Shown here: in pieces, positions 1 to 8,460 of the stretch | Position numbering within the stretch: the first letter of the stretch is position 1 | Layout of the letters: each line of letters starts with the position of its first letter | Notes under the pieces: model-generated | The model's database searches: none | What the model saw: the letters and a program-made list of their open reading frames with translations, nothing else | Told to the model about the DNA's origin: nothing | Source: Pseudomonas sp. | GTDB lineage: Bacteria; Pseudomonadota; Gammaproteobacteria; Pseudomonadales; Pseudomonadaceae | Direction: 5' to 3' | Length of the DNA: 33,502 bases | Assembly: GCF_030696055.1 (NCBI RefSeq) | Contig: NZ_JAUYNP010000016.1 | Coordinates: 1 to 33,502 of the forward strand | Made by a program: the position numbers and the translations under genes

Positions 1-887
1 ACGGTGAGCCGGTGGAGCTGTCCTCGGTGGACCGCTGGATCATCTCGGCGCTGCAACGCACCGAAGCCGAAGTCACCCGCCAGCTGGATGCCTTCCGTTT
101 CGACCTGGCCGCGCAAGCGCTCTACGAGTTTATCTGGGACGAGTACTGCGCCTGGTACCTGGAGCTGGTCAAGCCGGTGCTGTGGGACGAGAGCGCGCCG
201 GTCGAGCGTCAGCGCGGCACCCGTCGCACCCTGATCCGCGTGCTGGAAGTGGCGCTGCGTCTGGCCCACCCCTTTATGCCCTTTATCACCGAAGAGATCT
301 GGCAACGCATCAAGGCCCAGGCCGGCTGCCTTCAAGGTGGAGAGCGCGGCGACACCATCATGCTGCAGCCCTGGCCGGTGGCCAATGAGAGCCGCATCGA
401 TGCCGCCGCCGAAGGCGATATCGAATGGGTCAAGCAGCTGATGCTCGGCCTGCGGCAGATCCGTGGTGAGATGAAGATCTCCATGGCCAAGCGCATCGAC
501 ATCATCCTGCAAAACGCCTCAGCTTCCGACCTGCGCCGCCTGGACGACAACGCGCCGCTGCTGAACAAGCTGGCCAAGCTGGAGTCGGTGCGGGTACTGG
601 GGGCCGGCGAACAAGCGCCGATGTCCGCCACCGCCCTGGTCGGCGACATGCAAGTGCTGGTGCCTATGGCCGGTTTGATCGACAAGGACGCCGAACTGGC
701 GCGCCTGGACAAGGAAATCCAGCGCCTCAGCGGTGAAGTGCAGCGCGTCGGCGGCAAGCTGAGCAATGAAGGCTTCGTCGCCAAGGCCCCGGCCGAGGTA
801 CTGGACAAGGAGCGCGCCAAGCTGGCCGAGGCCGAGCAGGCCCTGAGCAAGCTGGTCGAGCAGCGCCAGAAGATCGCCGAGCTGTAA
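1..887 (+). CDS. valS: Valyl-tRNA synthetase, C-terminal part (5' truncated by window edge)
   Basis: The reading frame is open from the window edge (first full codon at 3), so only about the last 295 residues are present. ValS charges tRNA-Val in the cytoplasm. The visible part is the anticodon-binding domain ([24 protein letters not shown] and [13 protein letters not shown] are class Ia/ValS hallmarks), followed from about position 650 by the charged heptad-rich C-terminal arm ([18 protein letters not shown] ... [18 protein letters not shown]). That arm is the coiled coil that contacts the tRNA in bacterial ValS. The frame ends in a TAA directly before a strong terminator, so this is an intact 3' end and probably the end of its transcript. 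The catalytic core lies outside the window. Confidence 0.97.
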   Translation, partial: GEPVELSSVDRWIISALQRTEAEVTRQLDAFRFDLAAQALYEFIWDEYCAWYLELVKPVLWDESAPVERQRGTRRTLIRVLEVALRLAHPFMPFITEEIWQRIKAQAGCLQGGERGDTIMLQPWPVANESRIDAAAEGDIEWVKQLMLGLRQIRGEMKISMAKRIDIILQNASASDLRRLDDNAPLLNKLAKLESVRVLGAGEQAPMSATALVGDMQVLVPMAGLIDKDAELARLDKEIQRLSGEVQRVGGKLSNEGFVAKAPAEVLDKERAKLAEAEQALSKLVEQRQKIAEL

Positions 888-893
888 AAACAG

Positions 894-925
894 AGCCCGC
901 CCTCGCAAGATGGCGGGCTTTTTTT
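894..925 (+). terminator. Rho-independent terminator of valS
   Basis: A perfect 8-bp stem (AGCCCGCC / GGCGGGCT) with a 10-nt loop is followed by an uninterrupted T tract. It starts seven bases after the valS stop and separates valS from the nhaD cluster. Confidence 0.92.
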
Positions 926-1023
926 CTTAGCGGCAGCCACCAGGCCATCGCCCCTTCCGACAGGCAGACCGATCAGGCATTCTCGGCCACTGCCCACACC
1001 CTGACTGCAACGGAACCACTCCC

Positions 1024-2394
1024 ATGTATGTGCTAATGGCCCTGCTCTTCGTCGTCGGCTACCTCTGCATCGCGTTCGAGCACCCGCTGAAGATCGACAA
1101 AGCCGCCTCGGCCATCCTCACCGCGGTGTTCTGCTGGACAGTGCTGGTGCTCGGCGCCGAGAGCATCCTGCCGCTGCTGGAGGCCGGCGCCCATGCTGGC
1201 AGCAACAGCGAGTTGGTGGTCGGCGAGTTGCGCCATCATTTGGGGGAAATCTCCGAGATCCTGTTCTTCCTGATGGGCGCCATGACCATAGTCGAGCTGA
1301 TCGACGCCCATGACGGCTTCAAGGTCATCACCGAACGCATCCGCACCCGCAAACGCGTGCCGCTGCTGTGGCTGATCGGCTTTATCACCTTCTTCCTCTC
1401 CGCCGTGCTGGATAACCTGACCACCACCATCGTCATGGTCTCGCTGCTGCGCAAACTGATCGACGACCGCCACGAGCGCTGGTTCTACGCCGGCATAGTG
1501 GTCATCGCCGCCAACGCCGGTGGCGCCTGGTCGCCGATCGGCGACGTGACCACCACCATGCTGTGGATCGGCAACCAGATCAGCGCCAGCGGCATAGTCG
1601 GCCAGCTGTTCCTCCCCAGCCTGGTATGCCTGTTGGTACCGCTGAGCGTGCTCAGCCTGAGCATGAAAGGTGAGTTCCAGCGCCCGGCAGCCAGCGAACC
1701 CGACGAAGCGCACCGCGACCCGACCACCCCGTTCGAACGCAACCTGGTGTTCGTCCTCGGCATTGGCGCGCTGCTGTTCGTCCCGGTGTTCAAGACCCTC
1801 ACCCACCTGCCGCCCTATATGGGCATACTGCTGGGCCTCGGCGTGCTCTGGGTAGTCACCGAATGGCTGCACCGCGGCAAGAAGGATGAGGACCGCCACC
1901 CGCTGTCGGTGGCCGGCGTGCTGCGCAAGATCGACACCACCAGCGTGCTGTTCTTCCTCGGCATCCTGCTGGCCGTGTCCAGCCTGGCCACCGCCGGCCA
2001 CCTGACCCAGGTCGCAGGCGCACTGAAGGACAGCCTGGGCAACATCTACGCCATCAATCTCGCCATCGGCTTGCTGTCTTCGGTGGTCGATAACGTGCCG
2101 TTGGTGGCCGGGGCGATGAAGATGTACCCGCTGGTCAGCGCCGAAACCCTGGCCGCCGCCAATAGCGAAGCCCACTGGCTGGGCAGCTTCGTGGTCGACG
2201 GTCCCTTCTGGGAGCTGCTGGCCTACTGCGCCGGTACCGGCGGCAGCTGCCTGATCATCGGCTCGGCGGCCGGCGTGGCGGCCATGGGCATGGAACGCAT
2301 CGACTTTATCTGGTACCTGAAGAAAATCAGCTGGCTGGCCCTGATCGGCTATCTGGCCGGCGCGGCGACCTATATCGCTATCGCCCTGAGCTGA
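1024..2394 (+). CDS. nhaD: NhaD-type Na+/H+ antiporter
   Basis: A 456-residue inner-membrane protein with about 12 hydrophobic segments, the usual NhaD size. NhaD (ion transporter superfamily) exchanges external H+ for internal Na+ or Li+ and supports salt and alkaline-pH homeostasis. Family signs are the HHLGEISEILFFLMGAMTIV stretch near residue 70, the conserved LDNLTTT near 130, NAGGAWSPIGDVTTTM near 160, and a second-half repeat SSVVDNVPLVAGA near 350; the paired Asp-Asn and Thr/Ser-rich loops are the expected ion-binding elements. The start is the first ATG of the frame, with only a weak GGAA upstream. It is probably first in an operon: the next gene begins 25 bases after its stop. ArsB/CitM-like permeases are more distant alternatives; NhaD fits clearly better. 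Confidence 0.9.
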   Translation: MYVLMALLFVVGYLCIAFEHPLKIDKAASAILTAVFCWTVLVLGAESILPLLEAGAHAGSNSELVVGELRHHLGEISEILFFLMGAMTIVELIDAHDGFKVITERIRTRKRVPLLWLIGFITFFLSAVLDNLTTTIVMVSLLRKLIDDRHERWFYAGIVVIAANAGGAWSPIGDVTTTMLWIGNQISASGIVGQLFLPSLVCLLVPLSVLSLSMKGEFQRPAASEPDEAHRDPTTPFERNLVFVLGIGALLFVPVFKTLTHLPPYMGILLGLGVLWVVTEWLHRGKKDEDRHPLSVAGVLRKIDTTSVLFFLGILLAVSSLATAGHLTQVAGALKDSLGNIYAINLAIGLLSSVVDNVPLVAGAMKMYPLVSAETLAAANSEAHWLGSFVVDGPFWELLAYCAGTGGSCLIIGSAAGVAAMGMERIDFIWYLKKISWLALIGYLAGAATYIAIALS

Positions 2395-2419
2395 CGGCCA
2401 CTCACCCAAGGAACGCGAT

Positions 2420-2716
2420 ATGGAAGTGAGCAAAACCAGAACCAGCTTTTACCGCCGCCTCTATGTGGCCTGGCTGATCGACAGCGGCGCTGCCTGCAGC
2501 GTACCGGCGCTGCTGGCCGCCACCGGCATGCCGCGACGCACCGCCCAGGACACCCTCGCCGCATTGGCTGAACTGGATATCGACTGCGTATTCGAGCAAC
2601 AAGCCGGTGAGCGCAATAACGCCGGGCACTATGTCATTCGTGACTGGGGCCCAATCAACCCGCAGTGGATCGCCAGCCATCTGGTGGAGATCAAAACCCT
2701 GCTCGGCTACCCCTAA
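2420..2716 (+). CDS. Small winged helix-turn-helix protein
   Basis: A 98-residue cytoplasmic protein. The region VPALLAATGMPRRTAQDTLAAL (about residues 28-50) reads as a helix-turn-helix with a positively charged recognition helix, and the following hydrophilic turn and strand (ERNNAGHYVIRDWG) resemble a wing, so a winged-helix fold is the best reading. No catalytic or ligand domain is present. An AAGGAA Shine-Dalgarno sits about nine bases before the ATG. The gene starts 25 bases after nhaD and ends 14 bases before the VTT gene, which implies co-transcription. A role as local regulator of the antiporter cluster is inference only; short conserved Pseudomonas proteins of this type are mostly uncharacterised. 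Confidence 0.75.
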   Translation: MEVSKTRTSFYRRLYVAWLIDSGAACSVPALLAATGMPRRTAQDTLAALAELDIDCVFEQQAGERNNAGHYVIRDWGPINPQWIASHLVEIKTLLGYP

Positions 2717-2730
2717 CCCACGAGACCGTC

Positions 2731-3291
2731 ATGCGCAGCTCCCGTCGCCTGTTACTGGTCATGCTGTTTCTGCTCGGCCTGTTCGCCCTGTTCGAGGCCC
2801 TGGGCCTGCGCGCCCAGTTCAACCTGGACAGCTTGCAAGCCTTGATCCTGCTGCACCCGGTCAGCGGCCTGCTGCTGTTTATCCTGCTGTTCGCCCTGGG
2901 CAACCTGATCCAGATTCCCGGCTGGATCTTCCTCGCCGCCGCGGTGCTGGCCCTGGGTCGGGTCTATGGCGGCATCGCCACCTACCTGGCGGCCAGCGTC
3001 TCCTGCGTCTTTACCTATTTCACCATCCGCTATCTGGGCGGCGACGCCCTGCGCGAGCTGGATAACCGCCTGGCCAAGCGCCTGCTGGCCGGTCTGGACC
3101 GGCATCCATTGGCCAGCATCATCGCCCTGCGCATGCTGTTCCAGACGGTGCCGGCGCTGAACTATGCCCTGGCCCTGTCCGGCGTGCGCTTTCGCCATTA
3201 CCTGGCCGGCACCCTGCTGGGCCTGCCGCTGCCAATCGCGCTGTACTGCCTATTCTTCGATTATCTGGCGATGTGGCTGAATATCGGCTAG
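2731..3291 (+). CDS. TVP38/TMEM64 (VTT/DedA-like) membrane protein
   Basis: A 186-residue polytopic membrane protein. The central VTT core is recognisable: GNLIQIPGWIFLAAAVLALGRVYGG, then a helix ending FTYFTIRYLGG, an amphipathic segment, and the re-entrant region RMLFQTVPALNYALALSGVRFRHYLAGTLLG with its conserved prolines and glycines. VTT/DedA proteins are linked to lipid scrambling or flipping and membrane homeostasis, but this member's substrate cannot be read from sequence. The frame can be extended upstream to 2665 inside the preceding gene; I chose the ATG at 2731 because it starts just after that gene's stop and begins the hydrophobic N-terminus (MRSSRRLLLVMLFLLG). Probably in the nhaD operon. 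Confidence 0.85.
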   Translation: MRSSRRLLLVMLFLLGLFALFEALGLRAQFNLDSLQALILLHPVSGLLLFILLFALGNLIQIPGWIFLAAAVLALGRVYGGIATYLAASVSCVFTYFTIRYLGGDALRELDNRLAKRLLAGLDRHPLASIIALRMLFQTVPALNYALALSGVRFRHYLAGTLLGLPLPIALYCLFFDYLAMWLNIG

Positions 3292-3348
3292 CCAGCAGCC
3301 TCTCCCTGTGAATAATGCCCCGGCCCTTTGCCGCCCCAACGGATCGCC

Positions 3349-4335
3349 ATGTCTCGTCCACCGTCACGCCCCGCCCCCGCCAAGCCCGATGCCGCCAAGG
3401 GCCAGCTGCACCCGCGTAACCTTCATCAGGGTCGCTACGACTTCCCCGCGCTGATCAACGCCAGCCCGGAGCTGGCGGCCTTTGTCATCATCAACCCCTA
3501 CGGCAAGGAGAGCATCGACTTCGCCAACCCGGCGGCGGTCAAGGTGTTCAACCGGGCGCTGCTCAAGCAGTTCTACGGCATCGCGCATTGGGATATCCCG
3601 GCGGATTACCTGTGCCCGCCGATTCCCGGACGCGCCGACTACCTGCATTACCTGGCCGACCTGCTGGCCGCCGGCAATGCCGGCGAGCTCCCCCGGGGCG
3701 CCAAGGTGCGGGCCCTGGATATAGGCGTGGGCGCCAACTGCATCTACCCGCTATTGGGCAACCGCGAATACGCCTGGCAGTTTCTCGGCTCGGATATAGC
3801 CGCCAGCGCCATCGCCTCGGCCAAGGCCATAGTGCAGTCCAACCCGGGCCTGAGCGATGCCATCGAGCTACGCCAGCAAAGCAACCCCGCGCATATCTTC
3901 CAGGGCTTGCTAACTGCCGATGAGCGCTTCGACCTGACCCTGTGCAACCCGCCCTTCCATGCCTCGGCCGATGAAGCCAGCAGCGGCAGCAAGCGCAAAT
4001 GGCGCAACCTCGGCAAGCTCGACCCCAAGCGCAAACTGCCGGTGCTGAACTTCGGCGGCCAGGCGGCCGAACTCTGGTGCCAGGGCGGCGAAGCGGCCTT
4101 TGTCAGTCGTCTGATCAAGGAGAGCGCGCAATATGGGCAACAGGTGCTGTGGTTCAGCAGCCTGATCTCCAAGGCCAGCAACCTGCCCGGCGTCTACAGC
4201 GCGCTGAAAAAGGCCGGCGCATTGCAGGTGAAAACCGTGGAAATGGCCCAGGGACAAAAGCAGAGCCGCTTTGTCGCCTGGACCTTCCTCTCCTCGCAAC
4301 AACAACAGGACTGGCGGCAGAGCCGCTGGAAATAA
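3349..4335 (+). CDS. rlmF: 23S rRNA (adenine-1618-N6)-methyltransferase RlmF
   Basis: A 328-residue SAM-dependent methyltransferase that modifies A1618 of 23S rRNA in the cytoplasm. Recognisable family blocks are [13 protein letters not shown] near the N-terminus, the SAM-binding motif ALDIGVGAN (residues 122-130), and the catalytic N6-adenine motif NPPFH (200-204) followed by the RlmF-typical [10 protein letters not shown]. The length matches the family. A TTG at 3328 would add seven residues, but the ATG at 3349 gives the usual short basic, proline-rich N-terminus. It lies 57 bases after the VTT gene on the same strand and may be read with it. The REP-type doublet at 4382 begins 46 bases after the stop. 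Confidence 0.93.
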   Translation: MSRPPSRPAPAKPDAAKGQLHPRNLHQGRYDFPALINASPELAAFVIINPYGKESIDFANPAAVKVFNRALLKQFYGIAHWDIPADYLCPPIPGRADYLHYLADLLAAGNAGELPRGAKVRALDIGVGANCIYPLLGNREYAWQFLGSDIAASAIASAKAIVQSNPGLSDAIELRQQSNPAHIFQGLLTADERFDLTLCNPPFHASADEASSGSKRKWRNLGKLDPKRKLPVLNFGGQAAELWCQGGEAAFVSRLIKESAQYGQQVLWFSSLISKASNLPGVYSALKKAGALQVKTVEMAQGQKQSRFVAWTFLSSQQQQDWRQSRWK

Positions 4336-4381
4336 AATATCGCCCGGGATAAGCCATATTGCGGGGGCGCCGATCCAAAAT

Positions 4382-4448
4382 TAGCCCGGATGCAATCCGG
4401 GAACGGGTCTTACGGCCTGCTAATGCTCCCCGGATTGCATCCGGGCTA
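4382..4448. repeat. REP doublet (REPIN-like), copy 1
   Basis: Two 20-bp arms, TAGCCCGGATGCAATCCGGG at 4382-4401 and its exact reverse complement at 4429-4448, flank a 27-bp spacer. Each arm is itself a palindrome (CCCGGAT-3 nt-ATCCGGG), the anatomy of paired REP sequences in Pseudomonas. It fills most of the gap between rlmF and the DUF1186 gene; apart from it I see nothing convincing in 4336-4587 except the Shine-Dalgarno site. Confidence 0.85.
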
Positions 4449-4587
4449 CGGGTCTGCGGTGTTGCGCTCGTGACGGCGCTCACCTCTGAGCACTCCTCAA
4501 GGCATTCGGTTTTCTGCTCCATGGCCAGCGAACCGCCAGCCGCGCTACCATGCGCCCCTTTTCGGCTTTCACACGCAGGAGATGCCC

Positions 4588-5400
4588 ATGCCCTTTAGCG
4601 ACTTCCGCCCACCGGTTGCCCAACTCCTGGCGCTGGGCGACCCGCTCGATGGACTGGATGAGATTTCTTACCGGGAACTCGGTCTGAGCGAAGCCGATGT
4701 GCCGGAACTCTGTCGCCTGACCCAGTCTGGCACCCTCTATGGCGATCAGGCCGACGACCTCGAAGCCTATGCTAGCGTGCATGCCTGGCGCGCGCTGGGT
4801 GAACTGCGGGCAGAGGCCGCCATCGACTGCCTGATCGGCGAGTTCCGCCACGCCGAGATGGACGACTGGGTAATGGAGGAGTTACCGGCGATCCTGGGGC
4901 AGATTGGATCAGCCGCGATCCCGGCCCTCACTGCCTATCTCAAGGACGACAGCAACGAGATATGGGCGCGTTCCACCGCCGCGGCTTCCCTGACGGCGAT
5001 CGCCCAGGCCTTTCCCGAAAGCCGGGAGCGCTGCAGCGCCACTCTCAGCGGCGAGCTGACCCGCTTTGCCGAGCAGGACGTTAGCTTCAATGCCCTGTTG
5101 ATCGGAGAGCTGATCACCCTCGCGGCAGTCGAAGCCGCACCGCTGATGGAGCAAGCCTTCGCCGCCAGAGCGGTCGAGCTGATCCATGCGGGCGACTGGG
5201 AGGATGTGCAGATCGAGCTGGGTCTGCTGGAGCGGCGCCTGACCCCCAAGCCCGATTATTTCCTGGAGACCTACGGCTATAGCTTCCCCACGTTCAGGGA
5301 GTCGGAGCCCAAGCCCCTTAAAGCCACAGCCGACAAGGCGAAGAAAACCAAGCGCAAGCAGCAAGCGAAATCTCGCCAAGGCAACCGCAAGAAGAAATAA
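4588..5400 (+). CDS. DUF1186 HEAT-like repeat protein
   Basis: A 270-residue cytoplasmic protein. Residues about 55-215 form helical HEAT-like repeats with DUF1186 hallmarks (ASVHAWRALGELRAEAAIDCL, VMEELPAILGQIGSAAIP, DVSFNALLIGELITL, and the terminal GDWEDVQIELGL). The function of DUF1186 is unknown; such repeats usually scaffold protein contacts. The last 35 residues are strongly basic (KKTKRKQQAKSRQGNRKKK), suggesting nucleic-acid or ribosome contact, though no SEC-C zinc motif is present. Two ATGs compete, at 4582 and 4588. AGGAG at 4577-4581 leaves no spacing for the first and six bases for the second, so 4588 is preferred. It is monocistronic between a REP doublet and convergent neighbours. 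Confidence 0.85.
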   Translation: MPFSDFRPPVAQLLALGDPLDGLDEISYRELGLSEADVPELCRLTQSGTLYGDQADDLEAYASVHAWRALGELRAEAAIDCLIGEFRHAEMDDWVMEELPAILGQIGSAAIPALTAYLKDDSNEIWARSTAAASLTAIAQAFPESRERCSATLSGELTRFAEQDVSFNALLIGELITLAAVEAAPLMEQAFAARAVELIHAGDWEDVQIELGLLERRLTPKPDYFLETYGYSFPTFRESEPKPLKATADKAKKTKRKQQAKSRQGNRKKK

Positions 5401-5492
5401 CCACCGCGGCACGATCGACTCGTAGCTAGGCGTTTTTACCAAAATCCAGCAGGGTGAGTGGCCCTCTAATCATTGTTGGAAACAGCGCAAAC

Positions 5493-5584
5493 GGCGGACA
5501 AGCCTTCGGCATCTCCGCCCTACACCCGCGCCATAGCGTCGCTGCATAAATCCGTAGGGTGGACATGGCGCAGCCTTGTCCACC
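5493..5584. repeat. Opposed pair of GTAGGGYGGA-type REP sequences
   Basis: Two related palindromic units lie head to head between the convergent DUF1186 and permease genes. Unit one (5493-5523, minus orientation) reads GTAGGGCGGA ... TCCGCC with a 6-bp stem. Unit two (5554-5584, plus orientation) reads GTAGGGTGGACA ... TGTCCACC with an 8-bp stem around an 11-nt loop. Both share the GTAGGG(T/C)GGA start, a common Pseudomonas REP pattern. Either could act as a bidirectional 3' processing block, but neither has a T tract. Confidence 0.7.
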
Positions 5585-5601
5585 ACAGCGACGCAACACC
5601 G

Positions 5602-6840
5602 CTACCAGGGCAACCAGCCGCCCAAGCCCAGCCACAGCCCGGCCAGGCACATGCTTAGCAGGGTGACCGGGAAGCCGCTACGGGCGAAGTCGACGAAACT
5701 CAGCAATACGCCCAGCCGCCGCGCGCTTTCGGCGACTATCAGGTTGACCACGCTGCCGATCAGCAGCAGGTTGCCGGCCAGGGTCGACAGGATCGCCAGG
5801 CCCACCAGCATGGACTCGGACGCATCCGGCAGCACACCCAGCAGCAGGATGACGAAGGGCACATTGCCGATCAGATTGCCGGCCAGCAGCGAGGCGCTAG
5901 CCAGGGTGATCACGCCCTGAGGCAATAGCCCGTACTCCTGCAGACGCGCCGCCACTGCGGCCACCTCGGGCAGGCCCAGGGCCGCACCTGTGACCACGAA
6001 CAGCCCGGCGAATAGCAGCAACAGGTTCCAGTCGACCTTGTGCACATAGTCGCGGCTGTCGACCCGGCGCGAGATCATCACCAGCGCGGCGATCAGCAGG
6101 GCGGAAATTTCCCGCGGCATGCTGGTGGCAAACAGCCCAAGCAGTACCAGGCTGGCCAGCAGCGGCTTGAGGTAGCTGTGCACGCCGTAGATGCGCTCGA
6201 CCGGGGTTTCCTCCACCACCAGCGGCTTGGCCACGCCCCAACGCTTACGCCATTGCAGCCAGATAACCCCATAGGTAATGGCCAGAGCGGCCAAGGCCGG
6301 CGGCCCGGCGATAGCGCTGAATGCCCAGAAATCCAGGCCGCCGGCCTGGCCGATCAGGATGTTCTGCGGGTTGCCGATCAGGCTGGCCGAGGAACCGGCA
6401 TTGCACGACAGCGCCAGGGCCAGCAGAAAGGGCCGCGGATCGAGGCCGCGGGCCAGCAGGCTGTGGCACAGCAGCGGGGTCAGGGCGAAGGCCACTATGT
6501 CGTTGACCAACAGCGCCGACAGCAGGCCACCGAGCAGCACCACGCCCAACAGCAGCAGCGCCGGGCGCTGGGCATGGTGGCTGAGCCGCTCGTTGAGCCA
6601 GGCATACACGCCGGAAAAGTCGAACTGCGCGGAAATCAGCATCAGCGCCAACAGCAGCAACAGCGCCCCGGCATCCAGCTGGCCGGCCGCCTCGCCTGGC
6701 GACTGCGCCCCCGTGACCAACAGCAGCACCGCAGCGCAGCCGGCGATCCAGCTGCGATCGACGCGCAGGCCGCGAATGCCGCCGGCGGCCATGCCCAGAT
6801 AGGTCAAGACGAACAAAGCCAAAACCACCCACAGATTCAT
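5602..6840 (-). CDS. SLC13/ArsB-like anion permease
   Basis: A 412-residue inner-membrane protein with about 11-12 hydrophobic helices, organised as two repeats. The signature CNAGSSASLIGNPQNILIG near residues 148-166 and the related LLAGNLIGNVPFVILL in the second half are typical of the ion transporter superfamily (SLC13/DASS, CitM, ArsB). Substrate cannot be assigned: dicarboxylate, sulfate or another anion are possible, and no ars or cit genes are adjacent. The frame extends upstream to 6945, but the ATG at 6838-6840 is preceded by a GGGGAT ribosome site and starts the first hydrophobic helix (MNLWVVLALFVLTYLG), so it is the likely start. It appears monocistronic and converges on the DUF1186 gene. 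Confidence 0.85.
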   Translation of the reverse strand: MNLWVVLALFVLTYLGMAAGGIRGLRVDRSWIAGCAAVLLLVTGAQSPGEAAGQLDAGALLLLLALMLISAQFDFSGVYAWLNERLSHHAQRPALLLLGVVLLGGLLSALLVNDIVAFALTPLLCHSLLARGLDPRPFLLALALSCNAGSSASLIGNPQNILIGQAGGLDFWAFSAIAGPPALAALAITYGVIWLQWRKRWGVAKPLVVEETPVERIYGVHSYLKPLLASLVLLGLFATSMPREISALLIAALVMISRRVDSRDYVHKVDWNLLLLFAGLFVVTGAALGLPEVAAVAARLQEYGLLPQGVITLASASLLAGNLIGNVPFVILLLGVLPDASESMLVGLAILSTLAGNLLLIGSVVNLIVAESARRLGVLLSFVDFARSGFPVTLLSMCLAGLWLGLGGWLPW

Positions 6841-6981
6841 ACTGCCATCCCCATTGCCCTGCCCCTCGAATGAGCTGCAGCACTCTAATGGGCGCCAGGC
6901 TGGCGGGGAACCCGCCGCAATAAAAAGACAGCCCGCTAACGGCAATGCCGTTCACTTAAGGCAGCTGATCGGCGATTTTTG

Positions 6982-7046
6982 TAGCCCGGATGCAATCCGA
7001 GAGTGGACTTGCAGGCGGTAGATTTCCCCGGATTGCATCCGGGCTA
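6982..7046. repeat. REP doublet (REPIN-like), copy 2
   Basis: Same family as the unit at 4382. The left arm (6982-7001) differs at one base (CCGAG for CCGGG) and the right arm (7027-7046) is identical to the right arm of copy 1. The 25-bp spacer is unrelated, so only the arms are conserved. Confidence 0.85.
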
Positions 7047-7108
7047 CGCTCTGGGCACCTTGCATGCGACAAACGACCCGAGACAGTCCCGTAACTGGAC
7101 GGCATTAG

Positions 7109-7140
7109 GGCAACCTAGGTAGTTTTTCAGCGACCTGTTA
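7109..7140. repeat. Decayed remnant of the MITE-like element
   Basis: These 32 bases match 8484-8515 (one end of the deleted copy) with three mismatches and include the GTAGTTTTTCA core and the CCTGTTA end. No partner end is recognisable nearby, so it is a solo end. Confidence 0.6.
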
Positions 7141-7311
7141 AGCCCTAACCAAGGCCGCCGAATAACAGCCAGTCGCTTATTCGACCAGGCGAATTGCGGA
7201 TGCAGCCAAGAACAGCCTATATATCAATACAGGTGCGCAAATAATAAGCAGGGACGGTGCCGCTCGCGCGCTCCAGCGCCAGTCCCTATATCGCCTGTAA
7301 GGAATGCCTGC

Positions 7312-8460
7312 ATGACGACCCGTCGGCTGCTCCACTGCCTTCTTGCTGCCATCAGCTGCCTGCTGTTGGCCGAGGCTCCAGCCAGGGCCGAGGATGGCGT
7401 GAGCCCCAGTGAAGTCCGCGTCGGCATGGTCAACGCGCAGAGCGGCCCGGCCGCCGGCCTGGGCTTTGGCATGCTGGCCGGGGCCAAGGCCTATTTCGCC
7501 CGGGTCAATGCCGCCGGCGGGGTGCATGGCCGCCAGATCCGCCTGATCAGCAGAGACGATGGCTACGAACCGGCGCGCACGGCGGCGCAGACCGAGGCGC
7601 TGATCCACACCGACCAGGTGTTCGCCCTGCTCGGCTATGTGGGCACGCCCACCTCCCGCGCGGCCATGCCGATAGCCATGGCCGCGCAGGTGCCTTACCT
7701 GTTCCCCTTTACCGGCGCCGACTTCCTGCGCACCCCGGCCAAGCCCTGGGTGTTCAATATCCGCGCCTCCTACTTCGATGAAACCGAAGAGCTGGTCGAA
7801 CGCATGACCGAGGATCTCGGCGTCAGCAAGATTGCCCTGCTGATGCAGGACGACTCCTTCGGCGAATCGGTCAAGGGCGGCCTCGCCGGGGCCTTGCACA
7901 AACGCGGCATGCAGATCCAGGCCGAGGCGCGCATCCAGCGCAATTCGCTGGAGGTGGCGGACGCGGTGCACAGCCTGCAGCTGCATCAACCCGACGCCAT
8001 AGTATTTGTCGGCACCTACCGGCAACTGGCCGCCGCGATCAAACAGGCGAAGGCCTCGGGCATGGCGGCGCGCTTCCTTACCGTGTCCTTTATCGGCACC
8101 GATAACTTTATTACCGCCGCCGGGCCCGACGGCGATGGGGTCTATATCACCCAGGTGGTGCCGGCGCCCCACGACGCCTCGGTGGCCGTGGTCGACCGCT
8201 ACCTGCACGACATCAGGCCCGCCGATATTGGCTACACCTCGCTGGAGGGTTATCTCGGCGCGATGATTTTCGTCCAGGCGCTGCGCCAGGCCGGCGCCCA
8301 GCCCACGCGGGTGAAGCTGACCAGCGCCCTGGAAGCCCTGCACAGCGACCTCGGCGGTTTCAAGGTGGCGTTCTCGCCCACCGACCACCAGGGCTCGGAT
8401 GCGGTCTTCCTCACCCGCATCCAGGGCGGCAAGGCCATACCGGTCGACAAGATGTACTAA
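7312..8460 (+). CDS. LivJ-type periplasmic substrate-binding protein (orphan)
   Basis: A 382-residue exported protein. Residues 1-26 form a signal peptide (basic MTTRR, hydrophobic core, cleavage after APARA). The mature part is a type I periplasmic binding fold of the Peripla_BP_6 family: [59 protein letters not shown] and SLEGYLGAMIFVQALRQAG are the usual blocks of branched-chain amino-acid/amide binders. No permease or ATPase gene adjoins, so it either serves a distant transporter or acts as a sensor; the ligand is unknown. The start is set by the signal peptide and an upstream AAGGAA. Its TAA stop is the outer end of the MITE-like element that follows. Confidence 0.88.
   Translation: MTTRRLLHCLLAAISCLLLAEAPARAEDGVSPSEVRVGMVNAQSGPAAGLGFGMLAGAKAYFARVNAAGGVHGRQIRLISRDDGYEPARTAAQTEALIHTDQVFALLGYVGTPTSRAAMPIAMAAQVPYLFPFTGADFLRTPAKPWVFNIRASYFDETEELVERMTEDLGVSKIALLMQDDSFGESVKGGLAGALHKRGMQIQAEARIQRNSLEVADAVHSLQLHQPDAIVFVGTYRQLAAAIKQAKASGMAARFLTVSFIGTDNFITAAGPDGDGVYITQVVPAPHDASVAVVDRYLHDIRPADIGYTSLEGYLGAMIFVQALRQAGAQPTRVKLTSALEALHSDLGGFKVAFSPTDHQGSDAVFLTRIQGGKAIPVDKMY

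Larger units (their letters stand above)
6841..7311. other. 471-bp gene-free interval carrying two repeat families
   Basis: Lies between the divergent permease and binding-protein genes. It contains a REP doublet (6982-7046) and a decayed remnant of the MITE-like element (7109-7140). Promoters for both genes must lie here, but I could not support specific -35/-10 boxes. No open frame with a credible ribosome site is visible. The final 50 bases carry AAGGAA ahead of the binding-protein ATG. Confidence 0.6.

Noticed and set aside
1033..2433. Minus-strand open frame of 466 codons opposite nhaD
   Set aside because: Antisense shadow of a clear membrane protein; Gln/Asp/His-rich translation without motifs or ribosome site.
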